Assembly (NCBI GenBank): GCA_039918615.1
Contig: JBDSHG010000121.1
Location: 18,317 to 82,316 of the forward strand
Length of the DNA stretch: 64,000 nucleotides
Direction of reading: 5' to 3'
Origin: FEN-1250 sp039918615
GTDB lineage: Bacteria; Gemmatimonadota; Gemmatimonadetes; Gemmatimonadales; Gemmatimonadaceae
Shown here: in pieces, positions 33,708 through 42,451 of the stretch
Numbering within the stretch: the first letter of the stretch is position 1
Layout of the letters: each line of letters opens with the position of its first letter
Program-made: the position numbers and the translations under genes
Notes under the pieces: model-generated
The model's database searches: none
The model's input: only the letters and a program-made list of their open reading frames with translations
What the model was told of the DNA's origin: nothing

Positions 33708-35501
33708 ATGAAGCTCACTGCGATCGACTGGGCGATCGTCGCCGCGTATTTCACGCTCTCGACCGGCATTGGATTCTACTTCACGAAACGCGGTGGCGAG
33801 AGCCTGAGTGAATACTTCCTCTCGGGCCGCGACGTTCCGTGGTGGCTCGCTGGCGCCTCGATGGTCGCGACCACCTTTGCCGCCGATACCCCCCTCGTGG
33901 TTACCGGGCTCGTCGTAACGAACGGCGTCGCCGGCAACTGGCTCTGGTGGGACTTCCTCATGAGCGGGATGCTCACCGTCTTCTTCTTCGCGCGGCTCTG
34001 GCGCCGCGCGGGGGTGATGACGGACGTCGAGTTCGCGGAGATCCGCTACAGCGGGAAGCCGGCCGCGGCGCTGCGTGGCTTCCGGGCCCTCTACCTCGCC
34101 ATCCCGATCAATCTGCTCGTGCTCGGCTGGGTCACCCGCGCGATGATCAAGATCCTCACCATCTCGCTCGGCGTGAACCCATATGCGGCCGTCGGCATCT
34201 GTTTCGTGGTGACGATGTTCTACGCCGTGGCCGCGGGGCTGTGGGCCGTGCTCTGGACGGATCTCGTGCAGTTCGTGATCAAGATGACTGCGGTCATCGT
34301 GCTCGCCGTCTTCGCCGTGCGCGCCGTTGGCGGCATGACGGCGCTCAAGGCCGGCGTCGCCGCGCACTTCGGGAGCGAAGCCGCCGGACTCTCGGTACTC
34401 CCGGTCTCGATGCACAACGGACATCTCTCGGCGTATCCATGGATGCCGCTCACTGCGCTCGGCGTCTTCTTCTTCATGCAGTGGTGGGCCGCGTGGTATC
34501 CGGGCGCGGAGCCGGGTGGCGGCGGTTACGTCGCGCAAAGAATTTTTTCTGCGCGTACGGAGCGTGACGGCGTGCTCGCGACGCTCTTCTTCCAGGTCGC
34601 GCACTACGCGCTGCGCCCGTGGCCGTGGATCATCACCGGCCTGGCGACGATCATCCTCTACCCGAATCTGCAGGACAAGGAATCGGGGTACGTTCACGCG
34701 TTCGTCGATCTCCTGCCCACGCCGTGGCGCGGCTTCATGCTCGCGGGCTTCGCGGCGGCGTACATGTCGACGGTGGGGACGCAGCTCAACTGGGGCGCAT
34801 CGTATCTCGTCAACGACTTCTACAAGCGCTTCCTCCGCAAGAACGAGACGGAGAAACACTACGTGAACGTGTCGCGCACGGCGACGGTTTTTTTGTTCGC
34901 GATGTCGCTCCTGGTGACGTGGCAGCTTTCGTCGATCGCGGATGCATGGCGCCTGCTGCTCGCGCTCGGCGCGGGGACCGGGCTCGTGCTCATTCTGCGC
35001 TGGTACTGGTGGCGCATCAATGCGTGGTCGGAGATCAGCGGCATGATCGCGTCGTTCGTCACCTCGCTTGCCGTGCTCGGATACCTCGGCTCGGCGTTCG
35101 TGCCGAAGGTGGTCGCCGCCGGCGGACCGGAGGCCGACGCGTGGGTGATGATCATTACCGTCTCGGTGACCACGGTCGTGTGGCTGGTCGTCACCTTCGC
35201 GACGAAGCCGGAACCGGAAGCGGTGCTCGAGGCGTTCTACAAGCGTGTGCGTCCCGGAGGACCGGGCTGGCTTCACATATCCTCGAAGCTCGGGTATGGT
35301 CGCGAAGAGATACCTGGCGGCAGGCTGGCGTGGGCGAACTGGCTCGCCGGCGTGATCGCGGTGTATGCCACGTTGTTCGGGATCGGCAAGATCATTTTCG
35401 GGGAGTGGGTGGCGGGCGCGGTGCTGGTGTTGATTGCCGCCGTTGCGTTCGCGTGGATCGCCCGGTCATTTACGGGAGACCGCTTCGCCCCGGACCGTTG
35501 A
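33708..35501 (+). CDS. Sodium/solute symporter (SSS family)
   Basis: 597 residues from ATG 33708, with about 13-14 membrane helices. The N-terminus MKLTAIDWAIVAAYFTLSTGIGFYFTKRGG and SEYFLSGRDVPWWLAGASMVATTFAADTP match the SSS family, which couples solute uptake to sodium. The substrate is not shown. Divergent from namZ and upstream of a second symporter and sugar kinase, it could import amino sugars. A C-terminal extension (about residues 505-597) is longer than in small SSS members. Confidence 0.9.
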   Translation: MKLTAIDWAIVAAYFTLSTGIGFYFTKRGGESLSEYFLSGRDVPWWLAGASMVATTFAADTPLVVTGLVVTNGVAGNWLWWDFLMSGMLTVFFFARLWRRAGVMTDVEFAEIRYSGKPAAALRGFRALYLAIPINLLVLGWVTRAMIKILTISLGVNPYAAVGICFVVTMFYAVAAGLWAVLWTDLVQFVIKMTAVIVLAVFAVRAVGGMTALKAGVAAHFGSEAAGLSVLPVSMHNGHLSAYPWMPLTALGVFFFMQWWAAWYPGAEPGGGGYVAQRIFSARTERDGVLATLFFQVAHYALRPWPWIITGLATIILYPNLQDKESGYVHAFVDLLPTPWRGFMLAGFAAAYMSTVGTQLNWGASYLVNDFYKRFLRKNETEKHYVNVSRTATVFLFAMSLLVTWQLSSIADAWRLLLALGAGTGLVLILRWYWWRINAWSEISGMIASFVTSLAVLGYLGSAFVPKVVAAGGPEADAWVMIITVSVTTVVWLVVTFATKPEPEAVLEAFYKRVRPGGPGWLHISSKLGYGREEIPGGRLAWANWLAGVIAVYATLFGIGKIIFGEWVAGAVLVLIAAVAFAWIARSFTGDRFAPDR

Positions 35502-35526
35502 ACGCCGCGTAGCTAGCCACTATATT
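35498..35526 (+). promoter_or_regulatory. Promoter of the erpA-like gene
   Basis: TTGAAC and TATATT 17 bases apart; the -35 overlaps the stop codon of the upstream symporter. The predicted start leaves a leader of about 40 bases before the ATG at 35573. Confidence 0.6.
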
Positions 35527-35572
35527 TTCCATTGAGTTACAGCTTCACACCGTCACAATCTTCGAGGTAGCC

Positions 35573-35929
35573 ATGGCCACCACCCAGGAACCAGCCGTCA
35601 CCGTTTCCGTTACGCCCACGGCCGCGGTCGAGGTCAAGCGATTCATGGAACAGGAAGGCGTCACCGAAACTGGCGGCGGACTTCGTGTGAGCGTGCAGCC
35701 CGGTGGCTGCAGCGGCTTCAAGTATGGCCTGCTCATCGAAGAGAAGGCGGCGGACGACGATCTCGTCGTCGAGCAGGAGGGCTTCAAGGTGTTCGTCGAT
35801 CCCTTCTCCGCCCAGTACCTCAACGGCGTGACCATCGATTACGTCTCCTCGATGCAGGGCGCGGGGTTCACCTTCTCGAATCCGAACTCGACGGGCGGCT
35901 GCGGCTGCGGCAGCTCGTTCAACGCGTAA
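35573..35929 (+). CDS. erpA: HesB/IscA/ErpA-type iron-sulfur cluster carrier
   Basis: 118 residues. The three conserved cysteines are Cys46 (PGGCSGFKYG), Cys110 and Cys112 (GGCGCGSSF). These proteins carry Fe-S clusters to apo-proteins. It has its own promoter and a hairpin on both sides, so it is probably monocistronic. It is unrelated in function to the flanking symporters. Confidence 0.93.
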   Translation: MATTQEPAVTVSVTPTAAVEVKRFMEQEGVTETGGGLRVSVQPGGCSGFKYGLLIEEKAADDDLVVEQEGFKVFVDPFSAQYLNGVTIDYVSSMQGAGFTFSNPNSTGGCGCGSSFNA

Positions 35930-35946
35930 TCGCTAGCGCACGAAGG

Positions 35947-35967
35947 CCGGCGCATCTGGTGCGCCGG
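35947..35967 (+). terminator. Short hairpin after erpA
   Basis: An 8-bp stem (CCGGCGCA with TGCGCCGG) with a 5-base loop, 18 bases past the erpA stop. No U-run. Confidence 0.4.
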
Positions 35968-35980
35968 ATGAATGGTTCCG

Positions 35981-36016
35981 CGAAGCCCGCGACGGTTGAT
36001 GCCGTCGCGGGCTTCG
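35981..36016 (+). terminator. Strong 15-bp hairpin between erpA and the second symporter
   Basis: A perfect 15-bp stem (CGAAGCCCGCGACGG with CCGTCGCGGGCTTCG) around a 6-base loop. It lies 28 bases before the next ATG. The lack of a U-run leaves open that it works as a barrier or mRNA stabiliser rather than a classic terminator. Confidence 0.55.
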
Positions 36017-36044
36017 TCGCATCGCAAGTCGTCGCGCCCGGCTG

Positions 36045-37586
36045 ATGCACACCTTCGGCGCGCTGGACCTCGCCGTCCTCCTCGCCTACCTCGGCGGCAC
36101 CACCGCGCTCGGCCTGTACGTCGGCCGACGGCAGCGCAGCTCGAACGACTACTTCGTCGCCGAGCGGTCGATTCCATGGTGGGCGGTGCTCTTCTCGGTG
36201 GTCGCGACGGAGACGAGTGCGCTCACCTTCATCTCGACGCCAGGACTCAGCTACGGCGGCGCGCCGCGCACGGGCGATCTCGCCTTCCTGCAGATCGTCG
36301 CGGGGTACGTCATCGGTCGCATCGTGATCGCGTATACGCTGCTGCCGCGCTACTACAAGGGGCAGCTCGTGACGGCGTACGCGTTGCTCGAGCGCAGATT
36401 CGGCGTAGCGACGCGACGATTCACCTCGATCGTGTTCATGGCGACGCGCGCGCTCGCGGACTCAGTGCGCGTCTTCGCGACGGCGATTCCGATCGCCTTG
36501 ATCATCGGGCCCGCGGTGAAGAATCCCGCACTCGTCACCCCGATCGCGGTTCTCCTTCTCGGGCTGCTCACCATCATCTACACGTATCGCGGCGGGATGA
36601 AGGCCGTGGTGTGGACGGAGCTCGTGCAGGCCGGCGTGTACGTCTTCGGCGGGCTCGTCGCGTGCGTGCTGCTCGGGCGTGCAGTGCCGGGCGGATGGAG
36701 CGCGATCCTTCACACCGCGGGCGACGCCGGGAAGCTGCGCGTGATCGACACCTACATGGGAGTCGACCGGCCGTATACGCTCTTCGCCGGGCTGCTCGGC
36801 GGCGCCTTCCTTTCGATGGCATCGCACGGGGCCGACCAGCTGATCGTGCAGCGTCTCCTCTGCGCGCGGTCGCTGCGCGATGCGCGCCGCGCGATCATCG
36901 GCAGCGGCTTCGCTGTGTTCGCGCAGTTCACCCTCTTTCTCGTGATCGGACTCGGGCTCTGGGCGTTCTATCAGGGACGACACTTCGACGCGACCGATGT
37001 CATCTTTCCGACGTACATCGTCGAGCACATGCCGTCCGGATTGCTGGGGCTGATCGTCGCGGCGATCGTGGCGGCGACGATGAGCACACATTCGGGAGCC
37101 ATCAACTCGCTCGCCGCCGCCGCGACGAACGACATCTATCTTCCGATCGCAAAGCTGTCCCCGGACGATCCGCGTGCGCTGAAGATTTCCCGGGCGCTCG
37201 CGGTGATGTGGGGTGTCATTCTCACCGGTGGTGCCCTCATGTTTCATGCGCAGGGGACGCCGGTGGTCGTGGTCGCACTCTCGATCGCGAGCTTTACGTA
37301 CGGCGGCCTGCTCGGCGGCTTCTTTCTCGGACTTTTCTGGCGGCGCGCGATCCAGCGCGATGCGCTGATCGGCATGAGCGTGGGGATTCTCGCAATGGCA
37401 ATCGTCGTTTCCGCAAAGCCGCTCGCTGCGGCCCTCCCGACCCTCGAGCCGACGCTCGCGCCCGTCGCGCGCATCGCGTGGCCGTGGTACGTGCTGATCG
37501 GCACGACGATCACGATGCTGACGGGGATCGTCTCATCGCTCGCGCATGCGATGCCGCCGCGCGTCGCGGCCGAGGTGAGCGCGTGA
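36045..37586 (+). CDS. Sodium/solute symporter (SSS family), second copy
   Basis: 513 residues with about 13 membrane helices. NDYFVAERSIPWWAVLFSVVATETSALTFISTPG is an SSS sodium-site region, and LIVAAIVAATMSTHSGAINSLAAAATNDIY is the late signature. The substrate is unknown. Its stop overlaps the kinase start by GTGA, so the transported solute is probably the kinase substrate, i.e. a sugar. It differs from the first symporter in sequence and length. Confidence 0.92.
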   Translation: MHTFGALDLAVLLAYLGGTTALGLYVGRRQRSSNDYFVAERSIPWWAVLFSVVATETSALTFISTPGLSYGGAPRTGDLAFLQIVAGYVIGRIVIAYTLLPRYYKGQLVTAYALLERRFGVATRRFTSIVFMATRALADSVRVFATAIPIALIIGPAVKNPALVTPIAVLLLGLLTIIYTYRGGMKAVVWTELVQAGVYVFGGLVACVLLGRAVPGGWSAILHTAGDAGKLRVIDTYMGVDRPYTLFAGLLGGAFLSMASHGADQLIVQRLLCARSLRDARRAIIGSGFAVFAQFTLFLVIGLGLWAFYQGRHFDATDVIFPTYIVEHMPSGLLGLIVAAIVAATMSTHSGAINSLAAAATNDIYLPIAKLSPDDPRALKISRALAVMWGVILTGGALMFHAQGTPVVVVALSIASFTYGGLLGGFFLGLFWRRAIQRDALIGMSVGILAMAIVVSAKPLAAALPTLEPTLAPVARIAWPWYVLIGTTITMLTGIVSSLAHAMPPRVAAEVSA

Positions 37587-38530
37587 TCGGGTTGGTGATC
37601 GGAGTGGACGCCGGGGGATCGCGCACCCGCGTCGCGGTCGCGGATGCGAGTGGCGAGATCATCGCGAGCGCCGAGCGCGAGGGAGGCGCCGTGAAGCCTG
37701 GCGAGATCGAGCGGTCGGCGTCGATCATCGCGGCCGCCGTGCGCGACGCGCTCATCACGCTCGATCCGACGCTCGGGACGCCGCGCGCACTGTGCGCTGG
37801 AGTGGCGGGAGTGGGACGCGAGAACGAACGTCGCGCGCTGAGCGAGGCGCTGCACGGTGAGTCGCTCGCCGACGATGTGCTCGTGGTGACGGACGCGGAG
37901 ATCGCGCTGGCGGATGCGTTCGGCGACGAGGCGGGGATCGTGCTCATCGCGGGGACGGGCTCGATCGCGCACGGGCGTGGCCCCGCCGGCGCGCTCGAGC
38001 GCGTGGGCGGCTGGGGCCCCAACATCGGTGACGAGGGGGGCGGCTACTGGATCGCGCGGCGCGCGCTCTCGGTGGTGACCGCGGCAACGGATGGGCGCGA
38101 GCCGGATACGTCGCTGGTCGGCGCGATTCTCACCGCTGCGGAGCTCGACGAGGTCCAGTCGCTGATTCCGTGGGCCGCGACCGCGACGGTGGCGCAGATC
38201 GCGTCGCTCGCCCCCGTCGTGGTGGCAAGCGCCGAGGCGGGCGATCTGCGCGCGAACGCGCTGCTCGGCCTTGCCGCGGAGGAGCTCGTGCTGCACGTGC
38301 GCACGCTCGCGCGCGCGCTCTTCGAGGACGAGCGCGCAGCGATGCAGGTCGCGCTGGGCGGTGGGCTGCTCGAGCCCGGGAGCGCGCTGCGCCGGCGTGT
38401 GGAGCAGCGGCTCAAGAGCGCGGTGCCCGGGAGCAAAATGCACGCGGCGGCGATCGTGTCGGTGCGCGGTGCGGTGAAGCGCGCGCTACAGATCGGCGCG
38501 GAAGAGCACACGGGAGCTGAGCTGATGTAA
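37583..38530 (+). CDS. BadF/BadG-type ATPase, probable N-acetyl amino-sugar kinase
   Basis: 315 residues from GTG 37583. The N-terminal phosphate motif GVDAGGSRTRVAVAD, the adenosine-side IVLIAGTGSIAHG and WGPNIGDEGGGYWIARR are typical of the BadF/BadG/BcrA family branch that includes N-acetylglucosamine kinases and Clostridium MurK (GlcNAc/MurNAc kinase). It is coupled to the second symporter. With a NamZ homologue 4 kb away this favours an amino-sugar substrate. No MurQ etherase or NagA is seen. Confidence 0.85.
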   Translation: MIGLVIGVDAGGSRTRVAVADASGEIIASAEREGGAVKPGEIERSASIIAAAVRDALITLDPTLGTPRALCAGVAGVGRENERRALSEALHGESLADDVLVVTDAEIALADAFGDEAGIVLIAGTGSIAHGRGPAGALERVGGWGPNIGDEGGGYWIARRALSVVTAATDGREPDTSLVGAILTAAELDEVQSLIPWAATATVAQIASLAPVVVASAEAGDLRANALLGLAAEELVLHVRTLARALFEDERAAMQVALGGGLLEPGSALRRRVEQRLKSAVPGSKMHAAAIVSVRGAVKRALQIGAEEHTGAELM

Positions 38531-38536
38531 GTGCAA

Positions 38537-38563
38537 ACGGCGCGCGAGAGCCTCGCGCGCCGT
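38537..38563 (+). terminator. Hairpin after the sugar kinase, shared with convergent gene
   Basis: A 12-bp perfect stem (ACGGCGCGCGAG with CTCGCGCGCCGT) with a 3-base loop between the convergent ends of the kinase and the M28 peptidase. It can act on both strands. Confidence 0.6.
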
Positions 38564-38587
38564 CGTGGTCTCGAGTCTCGAAGGAAA

Positions 38588-39601
38588 TCAGGGCGGCGTC
38601 GCTACCGGACGACCGCCCTGATTCCACACGGGCACCGTGCCATTCGCCAGCAGCGAGACCGCACGAACCTCGGAGTTGATGACGATGGTCATGTGCGCGA
38701 AGTCGATGCGCGAGATGTCGTCCGAGGGCTGATGGTAGTCCGCGTGCAGATTGAAGGTCGAGAGCGTGTGCGCCGGTATTCCGCGTTGCGCGTACGCGAT
38801 GTTGTCGCTGCGCTCGAAGAAGTGCTGGGCTGGGCGCGGATCCGCGACAATGGGAAGGTGCTCGCGCGCGAGCATCGCGCCCATGGTCGACCGGTCGTAG
38901 CCGGTGAGCCACGCCTTCCCCACTCCACCGGCGAGCGAATCGGGGCGCGCGATCATCTCGGTCTCGAGGTTCGCGACCACACTGTCGAGTGGTACCGGGA
39001 AGTGCGCGATCATCCAGTTCGTACCGAGCAATCCCTCTTCTTCGCCGGTGGTGAGCGCGAAGAGGATCGATCGCTTCGGATGCGAGCCAGCGAGAGCGCG
39101 CGCAACGGCCAGCACGGCCACCGTTCCCGATGCATCGTCGTCGGCGCCGTTGTAAATCGAGTCGCCGTTCACCGGCTTCCCGACGCCGAGATGATCGTAG
39201 TGCGCATCGATGAGGATGATCTCTCCGGCGAGCTTTGGATCGCTCCCCTTCAGCAATCCGACGACGTTCACAGCGGTTTCGTGTTTCCCCGACGCAGCAT
39301 CGCTGAAGCTCGAGCGCAGATCGATCGAGCTATCGGTAGCGGAGACGGGAACGCGCTGAAAGTAGCCGCTGTCTCCGAGCGGGACGAGCCCGATGGCTTG
39401 CATCTGCGCGGCGATGTAGCGCGCGGCGCGCGCGCCGCCTGGGGTGCCCGTGAGGCGTCCCTCCATCGAGTCGTCCGCGAGCGCGGACTCCATGCGGCGA
39501 ATGTCGGCGGCGCTGACGGGGACTGCGGGGCGCCCCTGCGCGTGAAGCGCCATCGACGCGAGTCCCAACGCTGGCGTCAGCAGCCACGACCGGAACGTCA
39601 T
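38588..39601 (-). CDS. Exported M28-family zinc aminopeptidase
   Basis: 337 residues from ATG 39601, with a signal peptide (about 21 residues, ending HAQG). Zinc-binding residues are seen at His134 (DAHYDHLGV), Asp154 (NGADDDASG) and Glu188/189 (TTGEEEGLLG); the late His is in LHADYHQPSDD. M28 enzymes release N-terminal amino acids from peptides outside the cytoplasm. The start overlaps the symporter stop by ATGA, coupling peptide breakdown to transport. Confidence 0.92.
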   Translation of the reverse strand: MTFRSWLLTPALGLASMALHAQGRPAVPVSAADIRRMESALADDSMEGRLTGTPGGARAARYIAAQMQAIGLVPLGDSGYFQRVPVSATDSSIDLRSSFSDAASGKHETAVNVVGLLKGSDPKLAGEIILIDAHYDHLGVGKPVNGDSIYNGADDDASGTVAVLAVARALAGSHPKRSILFALTTGEEEGLLGTNWMIAHFPVPLDSVVANLETEMIARPDSLAGGVGKAWLTGYDRSTMGAMLAREHLPIVADPRPAQHFFERSDNIAYAQRGIPAHTLSTFNLHADYHQPSDDISRIDFAHMTIVINSEVRAVSLLANGTVPVWNQGGRPVATPP

Positions 39602-40875
39602 CGCTCCCCTCGCACGATTTCCCAGCGGTCCATCACGGCCGTCGCCAGGCAGTTCCCGACGAGGTTGATCGACGTGCGCGCCATGTCCATCACGGCATCG
39701 ACGCCGAGGATCACGGCGACGCCCTCGAGCGGCAGCCCGAACTGCGAGAGCGCGCCGGAGAGGATCACGAGCGACGCACGCGGAACCGCGGCGACGCCTT
39801 TGCTGGTCAGCATGAGCGTGACCATCATGAGCAGCTGCGACTTGAGCGACATGTCGATCCCGGCCGCCTGCGCGACGAATACCGACGCGACGGCCAGATA
39901 AAGCGTGCTCCCGTCGAGATTGAACGAGTAGCCGGTAGGCAGCACGAACGCGACGATGCGCCTCGGCACCCCGAACGCCTCCATCGCCTCGAAGGCGCGC
40001 GGGAGCGCCGCCTCCGATGAGGCAGTGGAGAACGCGATGAGCCATGGCTCCTTCACCGCCGCCCAGAACTTGGCGATCGGGATACGCGCGATGAGCGCAA
40101 CCGGTACCAGCACCGCGACGATGAAGACGACCAGCGCGATGTAGAGCGTGATGATGAGCATCCCGAGGTGCTTGAGCACGCCGATCCCGCTCGTTCCCAC
40201 CGTCACCGCAATCGCCGCGCCGATGCCGAAGGGCGCGAACCTCATCACGAGATCCGTGAGCTTGAACATGATCTCCGACAGGCTCTCGCAGAACGCGAGC
40301 ATCGTCAGCTTGGAATTCTTCCCCGCGCGCGCGAGCGCGACACCGAAGAGCACCGAGAAGAAGACGATCTGGAGCACCTCGTTGTTCGCCGCCGCTTCGA
40401 AGAAGCTCTGCGGCACGACGTGCTCGAGCACACCCTCGAGCGTCACCTTCTTTTGCGCGAGGTCGTTGCCGACGGTCGCGGACGCGCCGGTGATGCTCAC
40501 ACCGGCGCCCGGCTTGATGATGTTGACGGCCGACAACCCGATCACGAGCGCGAGCGTCGTCACGATCTCGAAATAGATGATCGAGCGCAGCGCGAGCTTA
40601 CCCACGCGCTTCATGTCGTCGCCATGACCGGCGATCCCGACGACCAGTGTCGAGAAGATCAGCGGCACGATCAGGAGCTTGATCATGCGCAGGAAGATCG
40701 TCGACAGCACCTTGAGCGACGCCGCCTGGAACAGCGGCGCGGGCTGCCCCGGCACGGCGTTCGGAAACGCCACCCCGACGATGACGCCCACGACCATGGA
40801 GATGAAGATCCAGTGCGTGAGCGTGAGACGGCGGAACATCCCCCCGCTTCCGCTCGGCGCGTCCCTGCTACTCAC
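39598..40875 (-). CDS. gltP: Dicarboxylate/amino acid:cation symporter (DAACS family)
   Basis: 425 residues with about eight helices and two hairpin loops. The family motifs STASSEAALPRA, LPTGYSFNLDGST and DAVMDMARTSINLVGNCLA are all present. It imports glutamate, aspartate or C4-dicarboxylates with protons or sodium. A GTG at 40875 overlaps the permease stop by eight bases. Aspartase elsewhere in the window could use imported aspartate. Confidence 0.92.
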   Translation of the reverse strand: MSSRDAPSGSGGMFRRLTLTHWIFISMVVGVIVGVAFPNAVPGQPAPLFQAASLKVLSTIFLRMIKLLIVPLIFSTLVVGIAGHGDDMKRVGKLALRSIIYFEIVTTLALVIGLSAVNIIKPGAGVSITGASATVGNDLAQKKVTLEGVLEHVVPQSFFEAAANNEVLQIVFFSVLFGVALARAGKNSKLTMLAFCESLSEIMFKLTDLVMRFAPFGIGAAIAVTVGTSGIGVLKHLGMLIITLYIALVVFIVAVLVPVALIARIPIAKFWAAVKEPWLIAFSTASSEAALPRAFEAMEAFGVPRRIVAFVLPTGYSFNLDGSTLYLAVASVFVAQAAGIDMSLKSQLLMMVTLMLTSKGVAAVPRASLVILSGALSQFGLPLEGVAVILGVDAVMDMARTSINLVGNCLATAVMDRWEIVRGER

Positions 40876-42373
40876 TCGAGACCGGCGGCTTCCCGGTCCG
40901 AAGCGTCGAGTTCCGATAGCCGTAGAGGAAGTAGACCACGAGGCCGATCGCGAGCCACCAGCCGAAGCGCTCCCACGCCTTGTGCGGCAGCCCCCACATC
41001 ACGAACAGGCAGAGCGCGGCGCCGAGCGGTGCGACGATGTAGAGGAACGGCACGCGAAACGGGCGCGGACGGTCCTTGTCCGTGTAGCGAAGCACGACCA
41101 CGCCGCTGCACACGAGGATGAAGGCGAACAACGTTCCGATGTTCGTGAGGTCGTACGTCTCGTTCGCATCGCCGATCAGCGCCCACGAGGCGACGAAGAC
41201 GCCGGTGATGATCGTCGTGATGTACGGCGTGCGATACTTGCCGTGCACTTTCGCGGCGAACTTCGGAAGCAGCCCGTCTCGGGCCATCGCGAAGAAGATG
41301 CGCGGCTGCCCGTACTGGAAGACGAGCAGCACGGCACTCATCGAGAAGACGGCACCGAGCGCCACCAGCCAGCCGACCTTCGTCATCCCCACCGACGTCA
41401 GCGCGAACGACAGCGGATCAGCCGTGTTGCCGAGCGTCGAGGACGGTACCATGCCGGTGAGCACGAAGCCGACGAGGATGTAGATCAGCGTGCAGATCGC
41501 CAACCCTCCCAATATCCCGATCGGGAGATTTCGCTGCGGATTCTTCGTCTCTTCGGCTGCAGTCGATATCGCATCGAAGCCGATGTAGGCGAAGAAGACG
41601 ATCGCCGCGCCGTGGTGGATGCCCGTGAAGCCGTTCGGCGCGAAGGGATGGTAGTTCGCCGTGTTGATGTGCTGCGCGCCGACGACGAGAAAGAGCGTGA
41701 GCGCGACCAGCTTCACCGCGACCATGATGTTGTTCGCGCGCGCACTCTCGCGAACGCCGAGCACGAGCAGCCAGGTGATCGCGAGCACGATGCCGCACGC
41801 CGGCAGGTTGATCAGCACCGGAATGCCGAAGAGCTTGGGCGCGCTGTTCATCAGCGCGTGCACCGTCGGGTCGCTGCTGAGCAGCGCCGTGCGATACCCC
41901 GTCGCCAGCCAGGGAGGGATGGCCATCCCCATGCCGGCGAGGAGCGTCTTGAAGTAGTCCGACCACGAGATCGCGACGGCGACGTTGCCGACCGCGTACT
42001 CGAGGATGAGATCCCAGCCGATGATCCAGGCGACGAACTCGCCGAGCGTCGCATACGAATACGCGTACGCCGAGCCGGCCTGCGGGATCATCGCCGCGAG
42101 CTCGGCGTAGCAGAGCCCCGCGAGCGCGCAGGCAAAGCCGAGGAGGAGGAAGGAGATGACGAGCGCCGGCCCCGCGCCGCTCCGCACGACCACACCATTC
42201 ACGATCTCGCCCGCCGCAGCGGAGCCGATCGCACCGAAGATTCCGGCCCCGATCACCGCGCCGATCGCGAGCATGATCAGGTCGCCCGCACCCAGCATTC
42301 GTCGAAGCGCGTTCGGATTGTCCGCCTCCGACATCAGATCGGCGATCGGCTTTCGGCTGAACAGTGATGCCAT
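40868..42373 (-). CDS. APC-family amino acid permease, cationic amino acid transporter type
   Basis: 501 residues, about 12-14 helices. The N-terminal GAGDLIMLAIGAVIGAGIFGAIG and AYSYATLGEFVAWIIGWDLILEY match the CAT subgroup, with FFAYIGFDAISTAAEETKNPQRNLP. It probably imports basic or other amino acids. ATG 42373 is chosen; the frame extends upstream without family similarity. It lies between the symporter and the pyrophosphatase, all in one direction. Confidence 0.88.
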   Translation of the reverse strand: MASLFSRKPIADLMSEADNPNALRRMLGAGDLIMLAIGAVIGAGIFGAIGSAAAGEIVNGVVVRSGAGPALVISFLLLGFACALAGLCYAELAAMIPQAGSAYAYSYATLGEFVAWIIGWDLILEYAVGNVAVAISWSDYFKTLLAGMGMAIPPWLATGYRTALLSSDPTVHALMNSAPKLFGIPVLINLPACGIVLAITWLLVLGVRESARANNIMVAVKLVALTLFLVVGAQHINTANYHPFAPNGFTGIHHGAAIVFFAYIGFDAISTAAEETKNPQRNLPIGILGGLAICTLIYILVGFVLTGMVPSSTLGNTADPLSFALTSVGMTKVGWLVALGAVFSMSAVLLVFQYGQPRIFFAMARDGLLPKFAAKVHGKYRTPYITTIITGVFVASWALIGDANETYDLTNIGTLFAFILVCSGVVVLRYTDKDRPRPFRVPFLYIVAPLGAALCLFVMWGLPHKAWERFGWWLAIGLVVYFLYGYRNSTLRTGKPPVSSE

Positions 42374-42451
42374 GCGGAGCCTGGGCTCAGGAGGAAGGAA
42401 CGAAACGCAGAGCGCGACGCGCGGGTGCGCGCCGCGCTCACACGGCAATCA

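Noticed and set aside
33060..35276. A 738-codon minus-strand frame across the first symporter
   Set aside because: Antisense to a conserved symporter and of low-complexity charged composition.
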